From Enoplolaimus lenunculus (taxonomy: Eukaryota > Nematoda > Enoplea > Enoplida > Thoracostomopsidae), in the NCBI GenBank assembly GCA_030248215.1, contig JASANG010001464.1, forward strand, positions 1 to 64,000: a DNA stretch of 64,000 nucleotides, written 5' to 3'. Position 1 is the stretch's first letter. Each line of letters starts with the position of its first letter. The notes under the pieces were generated by a model. The model was not told the DNA's origin, did not search any database, and worked only from the letters and a program-made list of their open reading frames with translations. Position numbers and translations under genes: made by a program. Below, piece after piece: positions 11,117 through 26,100 of this stretch.

Positions 11117-14100
11117 CTGAAACAATGCAATACATAGATGTAACTATAAATAATCCAAAATATGTAATAATTTATTTTTTAAAGATCAAAACACAATATT
11201 GAAGAACTAACTTGGCATCTAAGGTAGTTTGTTAAACTGGTATTAAGCCAACCCGAAACAAACATACTTGCAGTTTGTCTTCATGATTGCTATGCTCGAC
11301 AGTCAAATACCGAAATTCTTTGGACACATTTGCGCATGCAATCGCACCTTCAGGCGTCATGAAGTCTTCCGCGATTTTAATGCAACAAAGCAAATTTTGA
11401 ACCTATATCAAAAACCAATTTAAAATAATCAAGTCGCCGTCTCAATTTTAAGGCGATATCCCAAGCGTATTAAAGGGGCACCCATTCATTTAGCCACCTA
11501 AATGTAGACGCCAGAAAGATTTCATGAGGGTCAGGAAAATTTTGTTCGGAGTTAATACCAGTTATATGAGATAAGGAGGCATTGTGAGGGTGGCGGTGAA
11601 CTAAGAAATCTCACACGCATATACTGCATAATCACATTTTTGTTGAAATCGCAATGCGTCAAAAATTTTATTGGTGTGGCTTCGTTTGCTGGCCATATAA
11701 CTCTAGCCAACCAACCACGCATTAAAACAAAATGTAGAACAGGTAAAGAACCTCGCGAGCAAAGACCCTGATGCATTTGAGGACATCGAGCACACCGATT
11801 TAAATTGCATTACACAGTTTGAAAACTTTTCACATGATACTTTCAAGTCGCGTAGAAGTTTTTAGCCACTTGTGCCGAGACGAGGTCTGCGGTGAGTATA
11901 TGCGGCTATGGTTTTTCATTCCGAAAAATAACGCTATCTGATGTGGGGAAAATTAGCGTGGCAAATCAAGTTGGTTTTCTGGAGAGAAATACTAAGCTTT
12001 CAAATTAATTTATTCGTTGTCAGATTAGAAACCTGTGTTATTTCGCAAGTTTGCATACCAGTTTATTATTAACTAGAAATTGCTTAAAAAAAGAATATTA
12101 TTTCAATTAATGTTCTGGCAGGAACTCTGGAAAATTATGATATTAACCAGCACTTCTTTCAAATGTGAGTAACATTAATCAGTAATGTAATAGGCATTGA
12201 AAGAAGGAACCGCATCAGTCTTCGACTCGAAAATAACTTTACACCAGCACGGAACAGCTGCGAGATGCATGGGCAGGGAAAATATATAGCAATAATTACT
12301 CAATACACTCTATTAAAAAGGATTTAGCGACATTTTAACACGGCGTCATTAACTGGTACCAGATGCGTTAAAGATCTTACTGAGAATGCACGGTCAACAG
12401 ACATGACATGACTGACTTGTGTACCTGATGTGGGGCACCCGCTGGTATAAACACAGCATCACCAAGCATTTGAACAAACGTATAACTGCGCACATAATAC
12501 GGATGTCCTGCGAGTTCTCGTTGCATTGTGGCATTTATAAATTTAAGCTGATCATGAATAGGGTCCACATCTGCCGTGTCTGATGGTATTGCTTCATCGG
12601 TTGTCACACAATTACGATTGTTGTTCAATGCAGCAGCTGCAGATTTGCGAGTTGTCATTGTAGTTATTGCTGTCGTGTTAGGTGAAACCTATGATGTATT
12701 GTACGCATTAAATATACGCTTGAATTGAATCAAATAGACACGGACAAACAACAAGGTGGGATAGGAATTTCCCTGGTTTAGGTATAAAATCACGCTTTTT
12801 GCTGGACATCCGATGCTCTCGGTGTTAATGATCACACTATGTTACGATAGAAAAAACAGAACATTTTTGTCGCATTTCATATTTTCGAACTAAACATTAG
12901 AAGTAATCTGCAAGTTAGTTGACTAGTTTCATGACAAACCCTTTAAAAACAAATTTAGCCACCGCTTTTTCGTTTCGGATGTTGCACCGATTGCACCCTG
13001 TCTAAACATGGTTGTAAGTAACTTAAATCATATCTTGGTACAGCAGAAGTTAAAACCAAGCCTCGAAAAATGGTGATTTTATGTTTCATATGCAAACCTG
13101 TTGAAGTTGTAATAGTTACCGGTTAAAAAACTGGATACTATACAATTATTGCAACGGACATTCTTCAGAGTGTAATTCCGGCTGAAATACGGCAGGGTTT
13201 TTTGAGATCTTACTTGAGTAATTACTTTATAGGTTTTAGGAAAAACAAGGAAATGACAATTTTATGACACTGAAACAAAAAAGAAGTACGGCATCATTCA
13301 CTTTATTTCAAAGGAACTGTTAGTTTGTAGCAGGTCAAATACTTTCAGTGACTTAAGTACTTACTTAATTTATAAGTATTGGACTCACACACACATTTAT
13401 GTACAAATATTTAAACAATGACTTTCCTTTTGAGGTACGATTTACAATATGGAACTTGATGGAATGGAAATATTATGTTTACAAATTATATATAAGAAAT
13501 ATTTTTAATATTCGGAAAACTATAATTAAAAAAATAATTAAAAATAACATATTAGCAAGCGCTTGGGGATCAGCGCCATCGGACTGTGGGTGTTTAAATG
13601 GTCCGCATACAGTAATCACTTATATTCCGAAACATATTTGGCACTGTGTTTTTCGTTGATTTACATATAAGCCATTGATCGTGGATTTCACTTCAGCGTA
13701 TGAAAATCAAAAGTATAACAGATAAAATAAATACCTATGTGAGGTGGCTTGTTTCACAGGTACAAGCAAGTTTACGATTAAAATGAAATCGTTGACCAAA
13801 TGCATTCTTCAAATACCGGCCGGGTAAGTATAAGTTTGAACGTAACGTTTCAGAAAAACGACGTTAGTTAATACTTAACTAGACAATAAGACACTTACGT
13901 CATATGACAAGTGCTTACTTTACAAACTGTTACAATGTTTTCCCACTCGACGGAATTGATAAACACGACCTCATCATGCTATAAACTTTAAAGCGTGCCA
14001 CCAGCAGCTGCTGCGGTCGACTCACCTTGTGTTTCCTGGTTTGTTTACCGGACATTTGCGCATATGTATGCTACAGACGGACCACTAATACGGTATGACC

Positions 14101-17100
14101 GATAAAACACTCTTAGCTAAAACTCTTACACGTTTCTCAAAACGCATGAATCACGCTGAGATAATCGCAGAAAGAACTAGACATGTACCTGTGTGGTTCT
14201 AGAAGGCACAATGCCCTCAGTTTTGTCCCTGAGATATTTACGGATCATTTGAGCATCGTTTGGATGCCAGATTGTCCACACAGCGCCTGCTTGCTCAGGT
14301 GTCGCACGCACCCGCTTTTGACATTCGCTGTCGATATTGTACTCGTCCAATATTTCAAACATTGCTGCAAAAGTATTTATTACATTATTGACACAAGAGT
14401 GAAAATTGTGCACTTAATCCGACTTCAATATACATTTCTCTTTACATTGAGTGATCACAACGAACACTACAATTAAGCATGATAAAATGATTGGCTTCTG
14501 AATAAAACACTTTATATGAGTGCCGAACCTTTGGTCTATAATTGGATATAGCGTGCTTAAAATCCGTGCGTTAATCAGGGTTCCAATAGGAACAATTCAC
14601 AGGAAGCAAAAACATGAATTAATTTGTGCCAGCAAATTACAACTAATTAAATATATATCACAATAAAACATGCTGTCCATCGACTGTTTCGTGTTTTCGT
14701 TAACCAGTTCCCCGTTCTACAAAAAACTCACGTTGTGCACAAAGCTAAACTTCAGCAATATTGTTGAGAAGTAATTTTTTGCATTTTTGAGCTTGTTTTT
14801 CACGATTTGTCACAAAACCGTAAGGGTTGCAGCGCTATACTTTACTGGGATGGACGCCGCCGCAAGGCGCCATGCAGTAATTTTTAATAAAAACTTTTAC
14901 AGCACCGCGCTCCGGCAAAATTATTACCGTGCCGAGCAACCCTAAAAGTTACGCTTCCTGTGCCTGCGAATGCTGACACAGGAGTTCCGGTGGAACCCTG
15001 ATACATATTCCACGAGTTAAATGCTATTGCGTAGCTTGGTTGTAGAAGGAAATAGACGACATTATCGGTTGTTAATATTGCACATATAAACCTATTACGC
15101 CTCAAAATTTACAATTCTCTCTAGGATATTTATAAACATAGCGGTATAGATCCGCCTAGACAATTAGCATACAAAACTAATGAAGTTCATTTTAAGACAA
15201 TGGCTCAGAAAAAACGGTCCCTTCGCTGTTGACGATTGGGTTAATTTGCAGCCAAAAGTCATTATAACCAAATAAAATACATAACCATCTACCTTGAAAT
15301 GCGGCGCGAGTTTCAGTGCCTTCTGGAATGCCAACATGAACCATCACATTGACTGCGTCAGACACGTCCAAATGAAGATTTGTCGTCGCTTTGCTTGAAT
15401 CAAAAACCATCTCTGCAACAAAATGGGATAGATTAGAAACGCAAAAATTGAAAAAATGTTATACCAGATCACAGAGCGCAAAAAACGCGCGTTTCTTTAT
15501 TGTACGTCTTTGCTTCAAACATGTAGAGAAAAAAAACCCTTAACAAAACACGTATGCTAAACTAACTGATTTATGAAAAATTATATTTCATTCTTACATT
15601 TATAATGTAGATAGTGGTCTATTTAGTATCATTCGCCCTGAATTGCTTAATCACTAGCCGTTGTGATATTTGATCCCAGGAAAGTAATTTAGACCCATAA
15701 AATTCCACACATAAAATTAAAATCTGCTTATATAAATTTGACGTCCTAGCGGCACAGCAAAAGATGGACAGTTCAATTCAAACTGAATACTTACCGTAAG
15801 CAGTATACATTTTTGGCCCAAGATCAGGACGACAGTACATCTCAGGTGGCAGCCGCGTGACCAAGTTATATTCACCAGAATCAGGATGGGAATAACAGCG
15901 CATAGGCAGCGCAGAACAAAAATCTTTGTAATGCTCTGGCAAGGCTTGCGCAAATGTTTCACCGCTCGGCCAATCTTTAAGCTATAAAAACAAACATCAT
16001 ATTGTAAACCGGTAATGGATGCTACTACAGCTGAAAACAAACCAAAAGCGACAAACACAGAAAACTAACTACAAAATAATTACTCTGAGTTTTGCACCCA
16101 AATTTTGGAAATTCTCTAAAAATTCAAATATCGCATAACTTAAGATATAGTTTGAAACTTATAATACTAGGTATTATACAAAGCACGGGTGTGTGGTCTC
16201 GGTCAAAAACCGAGACCGAAGACCCGACAACAAAGACCAAGACTGTTTGGTCTCGGTCTCGGCCAATTTTTGACCGTTACCGAGTCTAAAAATAAAATTC
16301 TTTCTAACAAAAGTTTTGAATGTTTTTTCATACTTCTGTGTCATTCTAGCATATTAAAATGTTGCAATCTACTCAGAATTTATAATGTTATACACAAAAA
16401 TTACCGCAAAATTTTATTTTTAGCAAAAACACGCTGATAAACACAGATACGTACAGGAATATAACACAACCCCACGACAAAGACGGCGATAAAATATAGA
16501 ACGCTTTCAGTGTCAAAACTACGCTTTCAGCTTTTTTCCAATGAAAATGAATCGTCAATCGCCAGTATATTTAAGCTCTATTAATAGTAAACGCTTTTTA
16601 GCGTTTATAAAAATATTTTAGCGTTATTTGGATCTTTTTTGAAATTTTTTGGCACGATTCCTTAAAAGTCATCTACAAATACAACTATCTGTGTTTTGAC
16701 AGATTTATAGTCAAAAGCAGAAAAAAACGAAGCTTGTCTTTCTTTTTTGGTCTCGGTTTGAAACCTACCGAGATTCAAATTCCGAGACCACGACCAACCA
16801 AATCCCGAGACTTTCCGAGACCGCACATCCCTGATAGAAAGATGCGTTGAAACTGTCAACAATTTAATTAATTTAGTTCTCTTAAAGCTAAATTTTGCAA
16901 AATTTCAAAAAGCAGGCAAATTTGATGAACGGGCACCTAACAACTGCTCGACTAACCACAAATTCGAGACAAGTATTGTAAATTAGGGAGGTGCCGATAC
17001 CAAAATTTTTGCCGATGCCGATACCGATTCCAACTTTAGTACACCATGCTTAATAAGCAGATAGAATACTACATTACGTTATTATATGAAGGCTTAAACG

Positions 17101-20100
17101 CTAACCATCATAAACGATTATAATTTCATAAGAACTGTTAATTTCAATTAATTTTTTCAAACACAAACGCGAGAAATAACAATTTTCCTGAGCAGACACA
17201 CTATTGTGCGCCCAGAAATGAAATTGATAGCGTTGCAACCGACTGTTATGTGCAAAAAGTATCGGCAAAGAATCGGCAATTTTTTTGCAGTGCCGATGCC
17301 GATACTCCCGAAAAGTGCCGATTATTACCGATGCCGATGGCGAATAATCGGCACATCCCTAAGGTAAATAGCATTAAATGTTTGACAACCTGGTTGTTAC
17401 TCGCAGTTTAACACTGGTTCTACAGCAGCGGAGTTCCAAAGTGCACACTTACTTTAAACAAATGATACTTGCCATCAGTGTCAGGAATGACTAATCGTTC
17501 GCTAAGTGAAATAAAACCCGACCAAAACGCTTTTGGAGTCAGCGTTGTAGTAGTTGAGTTTTCTGATGTAGTGCGAGTGTCAACAATCACTGCACCAGTA
17601 CGGCATTCTTGTATGCTGTAGTCGTTGTCAAGCTGTGATTAACGTATTACACACGTACGTATATAGACAAAAAGGTGCATTATCAAAATGTTTGTAGAAC
17701 CTATCAGTGTTTATAAACTAGTTTCCAAACTCGCGAAGGGTCACAGTGATGGATCGCACATTCCGCAACGTGGCAGGATACATCAAATCCAATATATTTA
17801 CTTGACCTGAACTTCACCTTTTATTGAGTTCCGATATACAAGCCATCATCTGGTGATAGCTGCTAAACATAATGGGAGAATGTGGGCAAAAATCTAGTCT
17901 TAATTGATGTTGGGTAACAACTATCTATTTCTTTTAGCACGGTGATTAACAATATCAAATATCACGTTTTGTTAATCGACCAGCTGCTTTTCAAAAGCTT
18001 ACTGAAAACGAGAAAGTCGAACCAATCTCAGCAAGTCAGATATAATACACTAATAATAGTGCAAAGCAATTTATACACTATTAAACCAGTGCTGACAAGA
18101 TACGAGGGTGCATCGAGGTAGTAAAAAATACCGGAGCTGTATGCTTCAATATCCGGCTTCTGCAGTTGTCTGAGCAGAATATTTAAAAATGTATCTGGAT
18201 GAAAAATAAAACTTAATTACATTGATTCAGTATTATTTGCTACAATTTATTATAACTTTGCTCCATGAAGTGTTTCAATATCAACCGATTCTTGACACGC
18301 TTATTTCTGTCATTTCGAAATCTATATACACAAACATATTTCGATTCAAAATTATCTTTCAGAACACGTACAACTGCTAAACTTTTCTTTTGAGCTGGAT
18401 ATTTACAAGTGTGTAAAAACTTAATTACTTTGATTTAGTATTATTTGCCATAATTTATTATAACTTTGCTCCAACAAGAGTTTCAATATCAACTGTTTCT
18501 TGACATGCTTATTTCTGTCATTTCGAAATCTACATACACAGATTGTGATTCAAAATTATCTTTCATAACACATACAACTGTTAAAGTTTCCTTTTGAGCT
18601 GGATATTTAAGACAAGTGTGTAAAAACTTAATTACGTTGATTTAGTTCGATTTGCTATAATTTATTACAACTTTGCTCCAACAAGAGTTCAATATCAGCT
18701 GTTTCTTGACATGCTTATTTCTGTCGTTTGGAAATCTACATACACAAACAGATTGTGATTTAAAGTTATCTTTCATAACACGTACAACTGCTCAAGTTTC
18801 GTATTCGTGCAGAAGTTGTGTGTATCAAGTGCAAATCATGATGCTTACGTACCTCTGCAGATGCTAAATCGCGAAACTTTTCAGGCGTCCAAAGTTGACT
18901 GTTTAAACGTTGATGAATACCGCTTATAATCACTGGCTGAAAATTAGCAAAAATACAGTTGACATTACAATTTGAATATTACCCACACAGTTGCAGTATG
19001 TCATTGAATTTACACGTAAGCACGGCTACAAACGTAAAATGGTGATCCAAAATAAATCTACATACTGTTTCAGCTCATTACACATCAACTTCCATTTATT
19101 CAGTTTCCATATTCAGAAAACATAGCTATAAATGAAATCGTTGGAGGATTCGAGCAAGCACACAGAAGGTACTCTCGACAAACCAAACTCTTACCTGTCA
19201 ATAAGACCTAGCGATATCCCAGCTATCAGTGGTACAAAATTTACAAGATAATAATGCATGGATGCTGAGATTTTGCTTGTTTACTAAGAAAAATACGATA
19301 TGTTATCCAACATAATAAATGTTCTATATCCAATTCCGCATGTGGTCGGTCAGTACGGTATTCTCAAGTCTCATCTACATTCCTCTCATATGACAAGTTC
19401 ACCAGGGTGCGACCGGACATTAATTTAGCGGGTAGCAAAGCATAACCGGATATATCATATAAATATGAGCGGTGTTGAAAGTAATAGAATTGCGCAAAAG
19501 TAAATATTTTCTGAATTAAAATTGATCGTTAGCTTGAATTTTTCATTTTATTTGATTGGGTGAAACTGGATATCGGTTGTGCCGCATTCAACGGGAACCG
19601 AATCTGCGGGCACACCATGTTATTTTACAATACTAAACATCAAAACCTACCCGACTTGTTTGCCAATGTCGTTGAAACAAAGACAGACAAGCATTTTGAT
19701 CGTCAAAAGGCAACAGCAAAATATCACCGGAACACAAATACCGCGATTCCGACCATGTTTTTATTGGCAACAAACCACCATATACATGTAAACTGTTCTC
19801 AGGTGAATGGCAATTCTGGGCAACCGTGTCGTTTAAAGTCCGTCTGCACTGACAATAACAATAGATTTGCGAAGGGTCATCCAAATGCTGGCTGGATGAT
19901 TGATCCACTGATTGAACGGTCGTTTTAGGAGAAGATGGCTTCAAAGTGACTGCTTTCTTCGACGTATTATGTAGTTTTTCACATACACACATCGTAGCAT
20001 TTGAAGACAATATGGCGGATTCAATTGGTTCATGTGACCGTACATTGTACTCAAACAAATATACATAATCAAGGGTTTACTAAACAGATCAGAAAATTAA

Positions 20101-23100
20101 CAAAGCTAACGTTTTAGAATTTTTTCTTCGCAAATGAATAGTTCGTAGGCTTGTAAAACTAGGTAACGAAAACGCAAAACAGCCGATTAAATAACATGAC
20201 ATTTTCCGTAACTGGCGTTTCCATAAAAATAAATTCCTGTTCGTGCTCCTGCTATCTGTGAAATTTAGTTTCTGTTAAAAGTCTCTATATATTTCACACT
20301 CAAAAACAAACAGGGCCAAGCTCGGTCCAAATCCTACAAAACAACAAAAACGCGCTCACCGAAAATGACTGATCAGCGTCATTGGTCATCAGTTCTGGCG
20401 AATGGTCTGGTGATCCAAAACAGTGTCTTGTGCAGTTCGCAATTTCTTCTTCGCGGTCACTAGAATTACACCCTGTGATCGCCGATATTCGCTTCATTGC
20501 CACGTCTACAGGAATAGACCAACTGTTAACTATCGCTTGAGTTTCATGAGCAAGACAAAGCAGAGCTAAAAAATTCAACGATAACGCATGCAAGTATATC
20601 TTTTGTGCAGACGTAAAAAATACCAAAGACAAAGCAGAGCTAAAACAAAATTCAACGATAACGCATGCAAGTATGTCTTTTGTGCAGACGTAAAAATACC
20701 AAATTTTCGTCACAAGCTTTTCGTAACGTTTAACGCTGAAAATTCCATCTTTACTATTCGCAAGTCATCGAAGCCCAGCCATACTCATTCAGTTTGTCAA
20801 TGGACCCAAAGGTCCACTACAGACCAATGTACTTAGGTCAAAGTCCTGGGTACAACAGCAATTTAACCAAAACCCGGATCCGTAATTTCTGAAAGCAGAA
20901 ACCCGTACCTGAAAATAAATACCCGGGCTCGGAACTTTTTATATAACAAAAACCAAGTTTTAAACCTGGATCCAAAATTTCTCAAAGATAAAAAACATAG
21001 GATAGAATCCCTAATTTTTCATAAGGAATCCTGGGCACAGACGTAAAATTTTTGAAATGACAAAAATTTTCGCATAAACTGCAAATACAGATTTTGTCCG
21101 GTCTTACGATGTCTGGTTTCCGCAAACGATAACCATGTGGTCCCAAACACGAGATATGAAAATTTACAGGCTCGTTAAACACCTTTGCGCAAACGCAACG
21201 ACCCCTATCTGAAACACTTAATCTATACATATTACATATACGTATATGTATAATACGTATATTAGAAAATGTGTGCGCATAACTTAGCCTTCTTTGCGTC
21301 TCAAATGATTGGAGGCGGGATTCTAGCGGGCTCAGGTTCTTATCAGGAGAAAACCTTGAATATGGGAGACTTCACCGATAAAATATGTCTTCAAACGAAA
21401 ATCCCAATAAACGGCAGCTGAATGGGAGAAAAATTTCGAATTCTGGAGCTGAACCAGGGACAAATCGAGTTTGATAATTTTCATTGAGCGAAGCGAAAAT
21501 CCGAGCGAAGCTCGGAGTTTCGCGAAGCGTTTTATCTTTTGTACTTGGGGGTCAAAAAGTGGATGTCCGTCCGTCCGTCCGTCTGTCCGTCCGAAATGAA
21601 TCTCAGGAACGGCTGAACCGATTTTGATAAACTTTTTTTGTTTGAAAGCCAATTATCCTGGAGTGTTAACCTCGCATTGGGGTTTTAAAATTTTAAGCCG
21701 TTTATTACCTACAGGCTAATTTGCATACTTAATTAAGCCTAAATTAGGACTTTCCACAATATTTCACAAGTTATTACAGTTAGAAGCAATCTAATTTTAG
21801 CATTAAAGGGTTTTTTGGTGCGAGGAATCTGCGTAGACTGTTTACAAACCTCCAACACCGTAATTGAGCAGTTAGCTAATAGATAATATGCATATTAGCA
21901 TAGTTTATAAGCCTAAATTAGGACTTTTTACAATATTTCACTAATTATTAAGGTTAAAAGCAATATAATTTCACCATTAAACGGTTTTTTGGTGCGAGGA
22001 ATTTGAATAAATAGTTTACAAACATCCAAAACCGATGATTGAATAGTTAGCTAATAGCCAATTTGCATATTAGCTTAATTGACAAGACAAAACTAGGACT
22101 TTTTAAATTATTTCAATAATTATTAGGGTTTACTGAAGGATTTTGGGTGCGAAGAATCTGAATAAATTCTTTACAAACATCCAAAACCGATAGTTGAATA
22201 GTTAGCTAATAACTAATTTGCATATTAGCTAAATTAACAAGACAAAATCTGGCTTCTCCACAGCTTGAAAATTTCCACCGGGGGGCGTTTCCTGGGGGGC
22301 TCCAGGAGTTTCCTGGGGGGCAGCTGATTTTGCTGGGGGGCAGTTTTCCTGGGGGCCCCCAGATGATCTGGGGGTCCTGGGGGGCAGGCTTAAAATTTTG
22401 CAAACCGACTTTTTGGACCATTTTTTCATTCTAGACCGTGTTTCCAACTCAACGTAAGATTACTCATCGCTCAACATGACAAATTTCTCGCAAACGCTAA
22501 TAACAATAATTTTAACTAATATTGCGTATATACTGACAACTTAACCAGAAGTTGAAAGAAGCACAATTATATAAAATATAGATAATCTATAATTGAAACT
22601 GTGATTAATATATATTTTGTATATTAGTCACAGCTTCAATTTATCATAAGGCTCAGACGGGTTGAACTTGCTGCTGCAAGGTACTTTCGAATGCTGTATG
22701 CCCTGAAACGGTCTTTATATAATTGTGCTTTTTCAGTTCATTATTGAATTGTATTAGTTACTACGGGTATTTGTAACGCTATTAAAAATTATGAGTACTC
22801 AGCGTAATATAAAATCATATTTTGCCGAATGTCCGCCTCAAAAGAAGTCCAGGTCTTTACGTTTTAACATTGAAAATTTTTGACCTAGAAAAGTCCTGGG
22901 GGCCCCAGCAAAAATTTGCCGGGGGTATTTTGCTGGGGGGCGGCCGAAAATTCGCCGGGGGGCCTTTCCTGGGGGCGGCAAAATTTTCGCCGGGGGGAAA
23001 ATGAAAATTTCGAAAAGTGCTGGGGCCCCCCCGCTGTGGAGAAGCCAGAAAATTAGGACTTTTTAAATTATTCCAAAAATTATTAGAGTGGCTGAAGGGT

Positions 23101-26100
23101 TTTTGGGTGCGAGGAATCTGAGAAAATTGCTTACAAACCTCCTAAACCGATAAATGAAGAGTTAGCTAACAGCTAAGGTGCATATTACCTTAATTTCTTA
23201 CGTGCTGTCGAGTTTCGCTCAATAAATGTAGTCCCACTACCACTGGTTTAGTGGAAAATCTAACCTGCTAGTAGCGAATTCACAGTATACTGCATTTCAT
23301 GTATTAATTGCGGCACAAAATCTTATTTCGGTGTGGGCTACTTAATGAAATACATCTGTAGCGCGCGGGTCCCGGTTTTATCTTTGTAAAATAAAAATTT
23401 CGAGTCCGGGTTTCCACAACTAAAATTCTATCGCAGGTATTTTCGTAATACCCCACCCAGAATTTTAGTTGTAAAAACCCGGACCCAAAATTTTTCAGAC
23501 AAAACTCGGACCCAGACGTAACTTTATATTCAGTAGTTTCATATACTGAAGCCGAATTGATTTTTGTCGGAGTCCGATTTCCAGTCACAAACTACCACCC
23601 AAAGCCATAAAATATGTTTAGTGGAACAAAACAAAAAGTCAGTGGAATTTGTAATCGAAATTTCTATTTAATCAAGTTGTCTTTCAAAAATTGCCAACGA
23701 ATGTTCACTGAGCTGTTCATGCTAATTCAAACCAAAGTTCTTACTAGACAACAATTCTTCTGATTCGTCATTAGATAAATCGGGAATACTTTGCAAGGCA
23801 GGTACATTCTGCGCCAGCGTCAATTCTGAAGGATCGTGTTGCTTGTTGAATGTGTATCTGAGACCACCAGGTTTAGCAGCAGCCGATGAATCATCCGACT
23901 TTGATCCTCCTAAACGATACTTCGTGTGCGCAGTGGCTGCGGAAGACGAAACTTGTGACTGGATGCTGGATAATCCTGATGCAATAGGCCGTTTGCAATA
24001 CAACCATCCATGCTCATCGCAACCTCGACGGCCCGTACGACCAACAGCTACAGGCTCAGCTACAATAGCAAAAGAATATTCGTAACCATGTTCTTAGTGC
24101 CATAGGTTTCGTTCTCCCTCTAAGTCCACCTCTCCTGCATACATTTTCCTCCAGTAATAATAAAAGGAAACTGTCGCTGTGAAGTTTTTTCCGAGAAAAA
24201 CACACTCTAACTCAGTTTTGTGAGAAAGGAATACGTTTCGGTTGTCGGACGTTTGCGGGGAAATGCGAGTTCATGAATTCCGTTTACAGAGAACGGCGTG
24301 CAACGTCGAATGATTCTTACAGAGGAAAGTTCAACTGGGTTCAAATATTCAAAGCGTCCTTAGTTTACATATAAACGTTTGCAATTCAGCAATCTGAGTG
24401 TTTTTAAGGGGGGACAGAGAAGAAGGGTAAAGACTGGAAAAATACACCTGAGACATTGGCATTTTGTAAATCGACAGGCGAGAGTCACTTCAATACCATT
24501 ACATGATGTTGTGTTTATAGCATGCGTTTACCCACCATTAAGAATCAATCGATTATGGGCAATGCGATGAAGCACTAAGATCAAATTAAATTCTAGGATT
24601 TTGTAGACGTCCGCATGGGGAATAATTTATGCAGACCTTACTTCCGCATACACATTATTTTTGCGGATGATTCCACAGGACTTTGCATTGGACACTATTC
24701 TTGTAGAAACAACTGATGACACGTGGTAACGCACATTTGAGAATATTGGCAAAGCTAACAGCTATCACATTACCATCTCGCTAGCTTACTTCCGGCAAGC
24801 GCACAAATGCGATCTTGTACACATTTCGCACAAACATCAAAACCACACGTTTGACAGAAAAAGTGAAGATTGAATATAGTGCAGTGACAGACATCACACA
24901 GCTCACGACTTCCTGGAATGTGTTTCCAATAATCTGAAAACAACAATAACGTCTTTCGAATACTACATTTCAATTGTGTTTTAGGGTCAAACACTCAAAC
25001 TGCGAATTGGAAAAATTTATGTTTCTTCGTTTTACGCAAAATATTGAACATAAAATGATACTGTAAACATTTAACGTTTGGTTAGGTATATCTTGCGTAC
25101 GTAAGTTCATAAAACTATAGTAAGTTATCATAACTAAACTATCTATAACTACGTATTTCATAAAACATCGGATTAACTTATAAACTGCATTTTACGGTCA
25201 GGTGAAGCGCACAAAACACTTAAAGGAATAATATACAAATACTTAGTTCTCATATTCTTTAACGTGTGGTTTCCCAAAGACTGTAGGTGAGTGCACGCTC
25301 GAGTAACAGGTAGCATATGTTCGTTTTGCTTAATATCGTCTCGGAGTATAAAAACCAGCAAAAAACTAAAGACAACTTGCAGCTTCAAGTTTTGTGGGAG
25401 GATGTTCGAACAAAACTTGCAACAATGAGTTGTAGTTGAAAATTCCAGTTGCAAATACTTATATATATACGCGTAGATAGATTTCAAAGCTTGAAAACTG
25501 CGACTCACCTCTGACCCCAGCATATTTCACTGATCCTCCATCCGAATCTGACTGTCCGCTTGCGCAATCAGTTTCCAGTTCCGGTTTTAGCGATGACTTA
25601 CTCTGCGACCAAGATCTGCGACTAGACTTGGTACAACAATCAGAATCCCGGCTCGGTTTAAGCCGTTTCGTTCTAGGTTCACAGCCATTTTTGTCCAATA
25701 ATCGACCACCAAACAATACACTCTTTGAGTTTTCTAGACAACTATCTAAGTTAACTGTGTCACTCCGAAGGAAACATGACGGCGTGCTTTGAGAGTCCTG
25801 GACATACCGTTTTGAAGACAACTCCTTGTCGCAGATGATTCCGTTATTATCCGAAACGCAACTTGCAAAACTTGGTTGTTCGCTCAACTCGGCACTATTG
25901 GCACGACCCACTGAAGTGTCAGAACCATAATCACTTGTTTGTGTTTTCATTCGATCAACAAATGACCGAAAATTATTTTTTCGAAGATTTTTCGCTAAAC
26001 TTAGCGTTGTCCGTTCGTCATCCACAACATGAACAAACACCGGTGCAATCCATTGCAAAATATACGCGGCTCGGCGACATTTATCCACTATTTCTTTAGT

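Larger units (their letters stand above)
15982..17452. other. KDM3 intron 12 occupied by two MITEs
   Basis: This 1.5-kb intron consists largely of the GGTCTCGG MITE (16,184-16,833) and the GCCGATACCGAT MITE (16,984-17,361). Both sit between clear splice sites. Confidence 0.7.

Noticed and set aside
19560-19928. 122-codon plus-strand frame
   Set aside because: It lies opposite KDM3 exon 10, whose minus-strand product matches the family stretch before PVxVSG.
21563-21594. CRISPR-like or other regular spacer array
   Set aside because: The tract is a simple GTCY microsatellite inside a pearl-like repeat in animal DNA. No repeat-spacer structure exists anywhere in the window.
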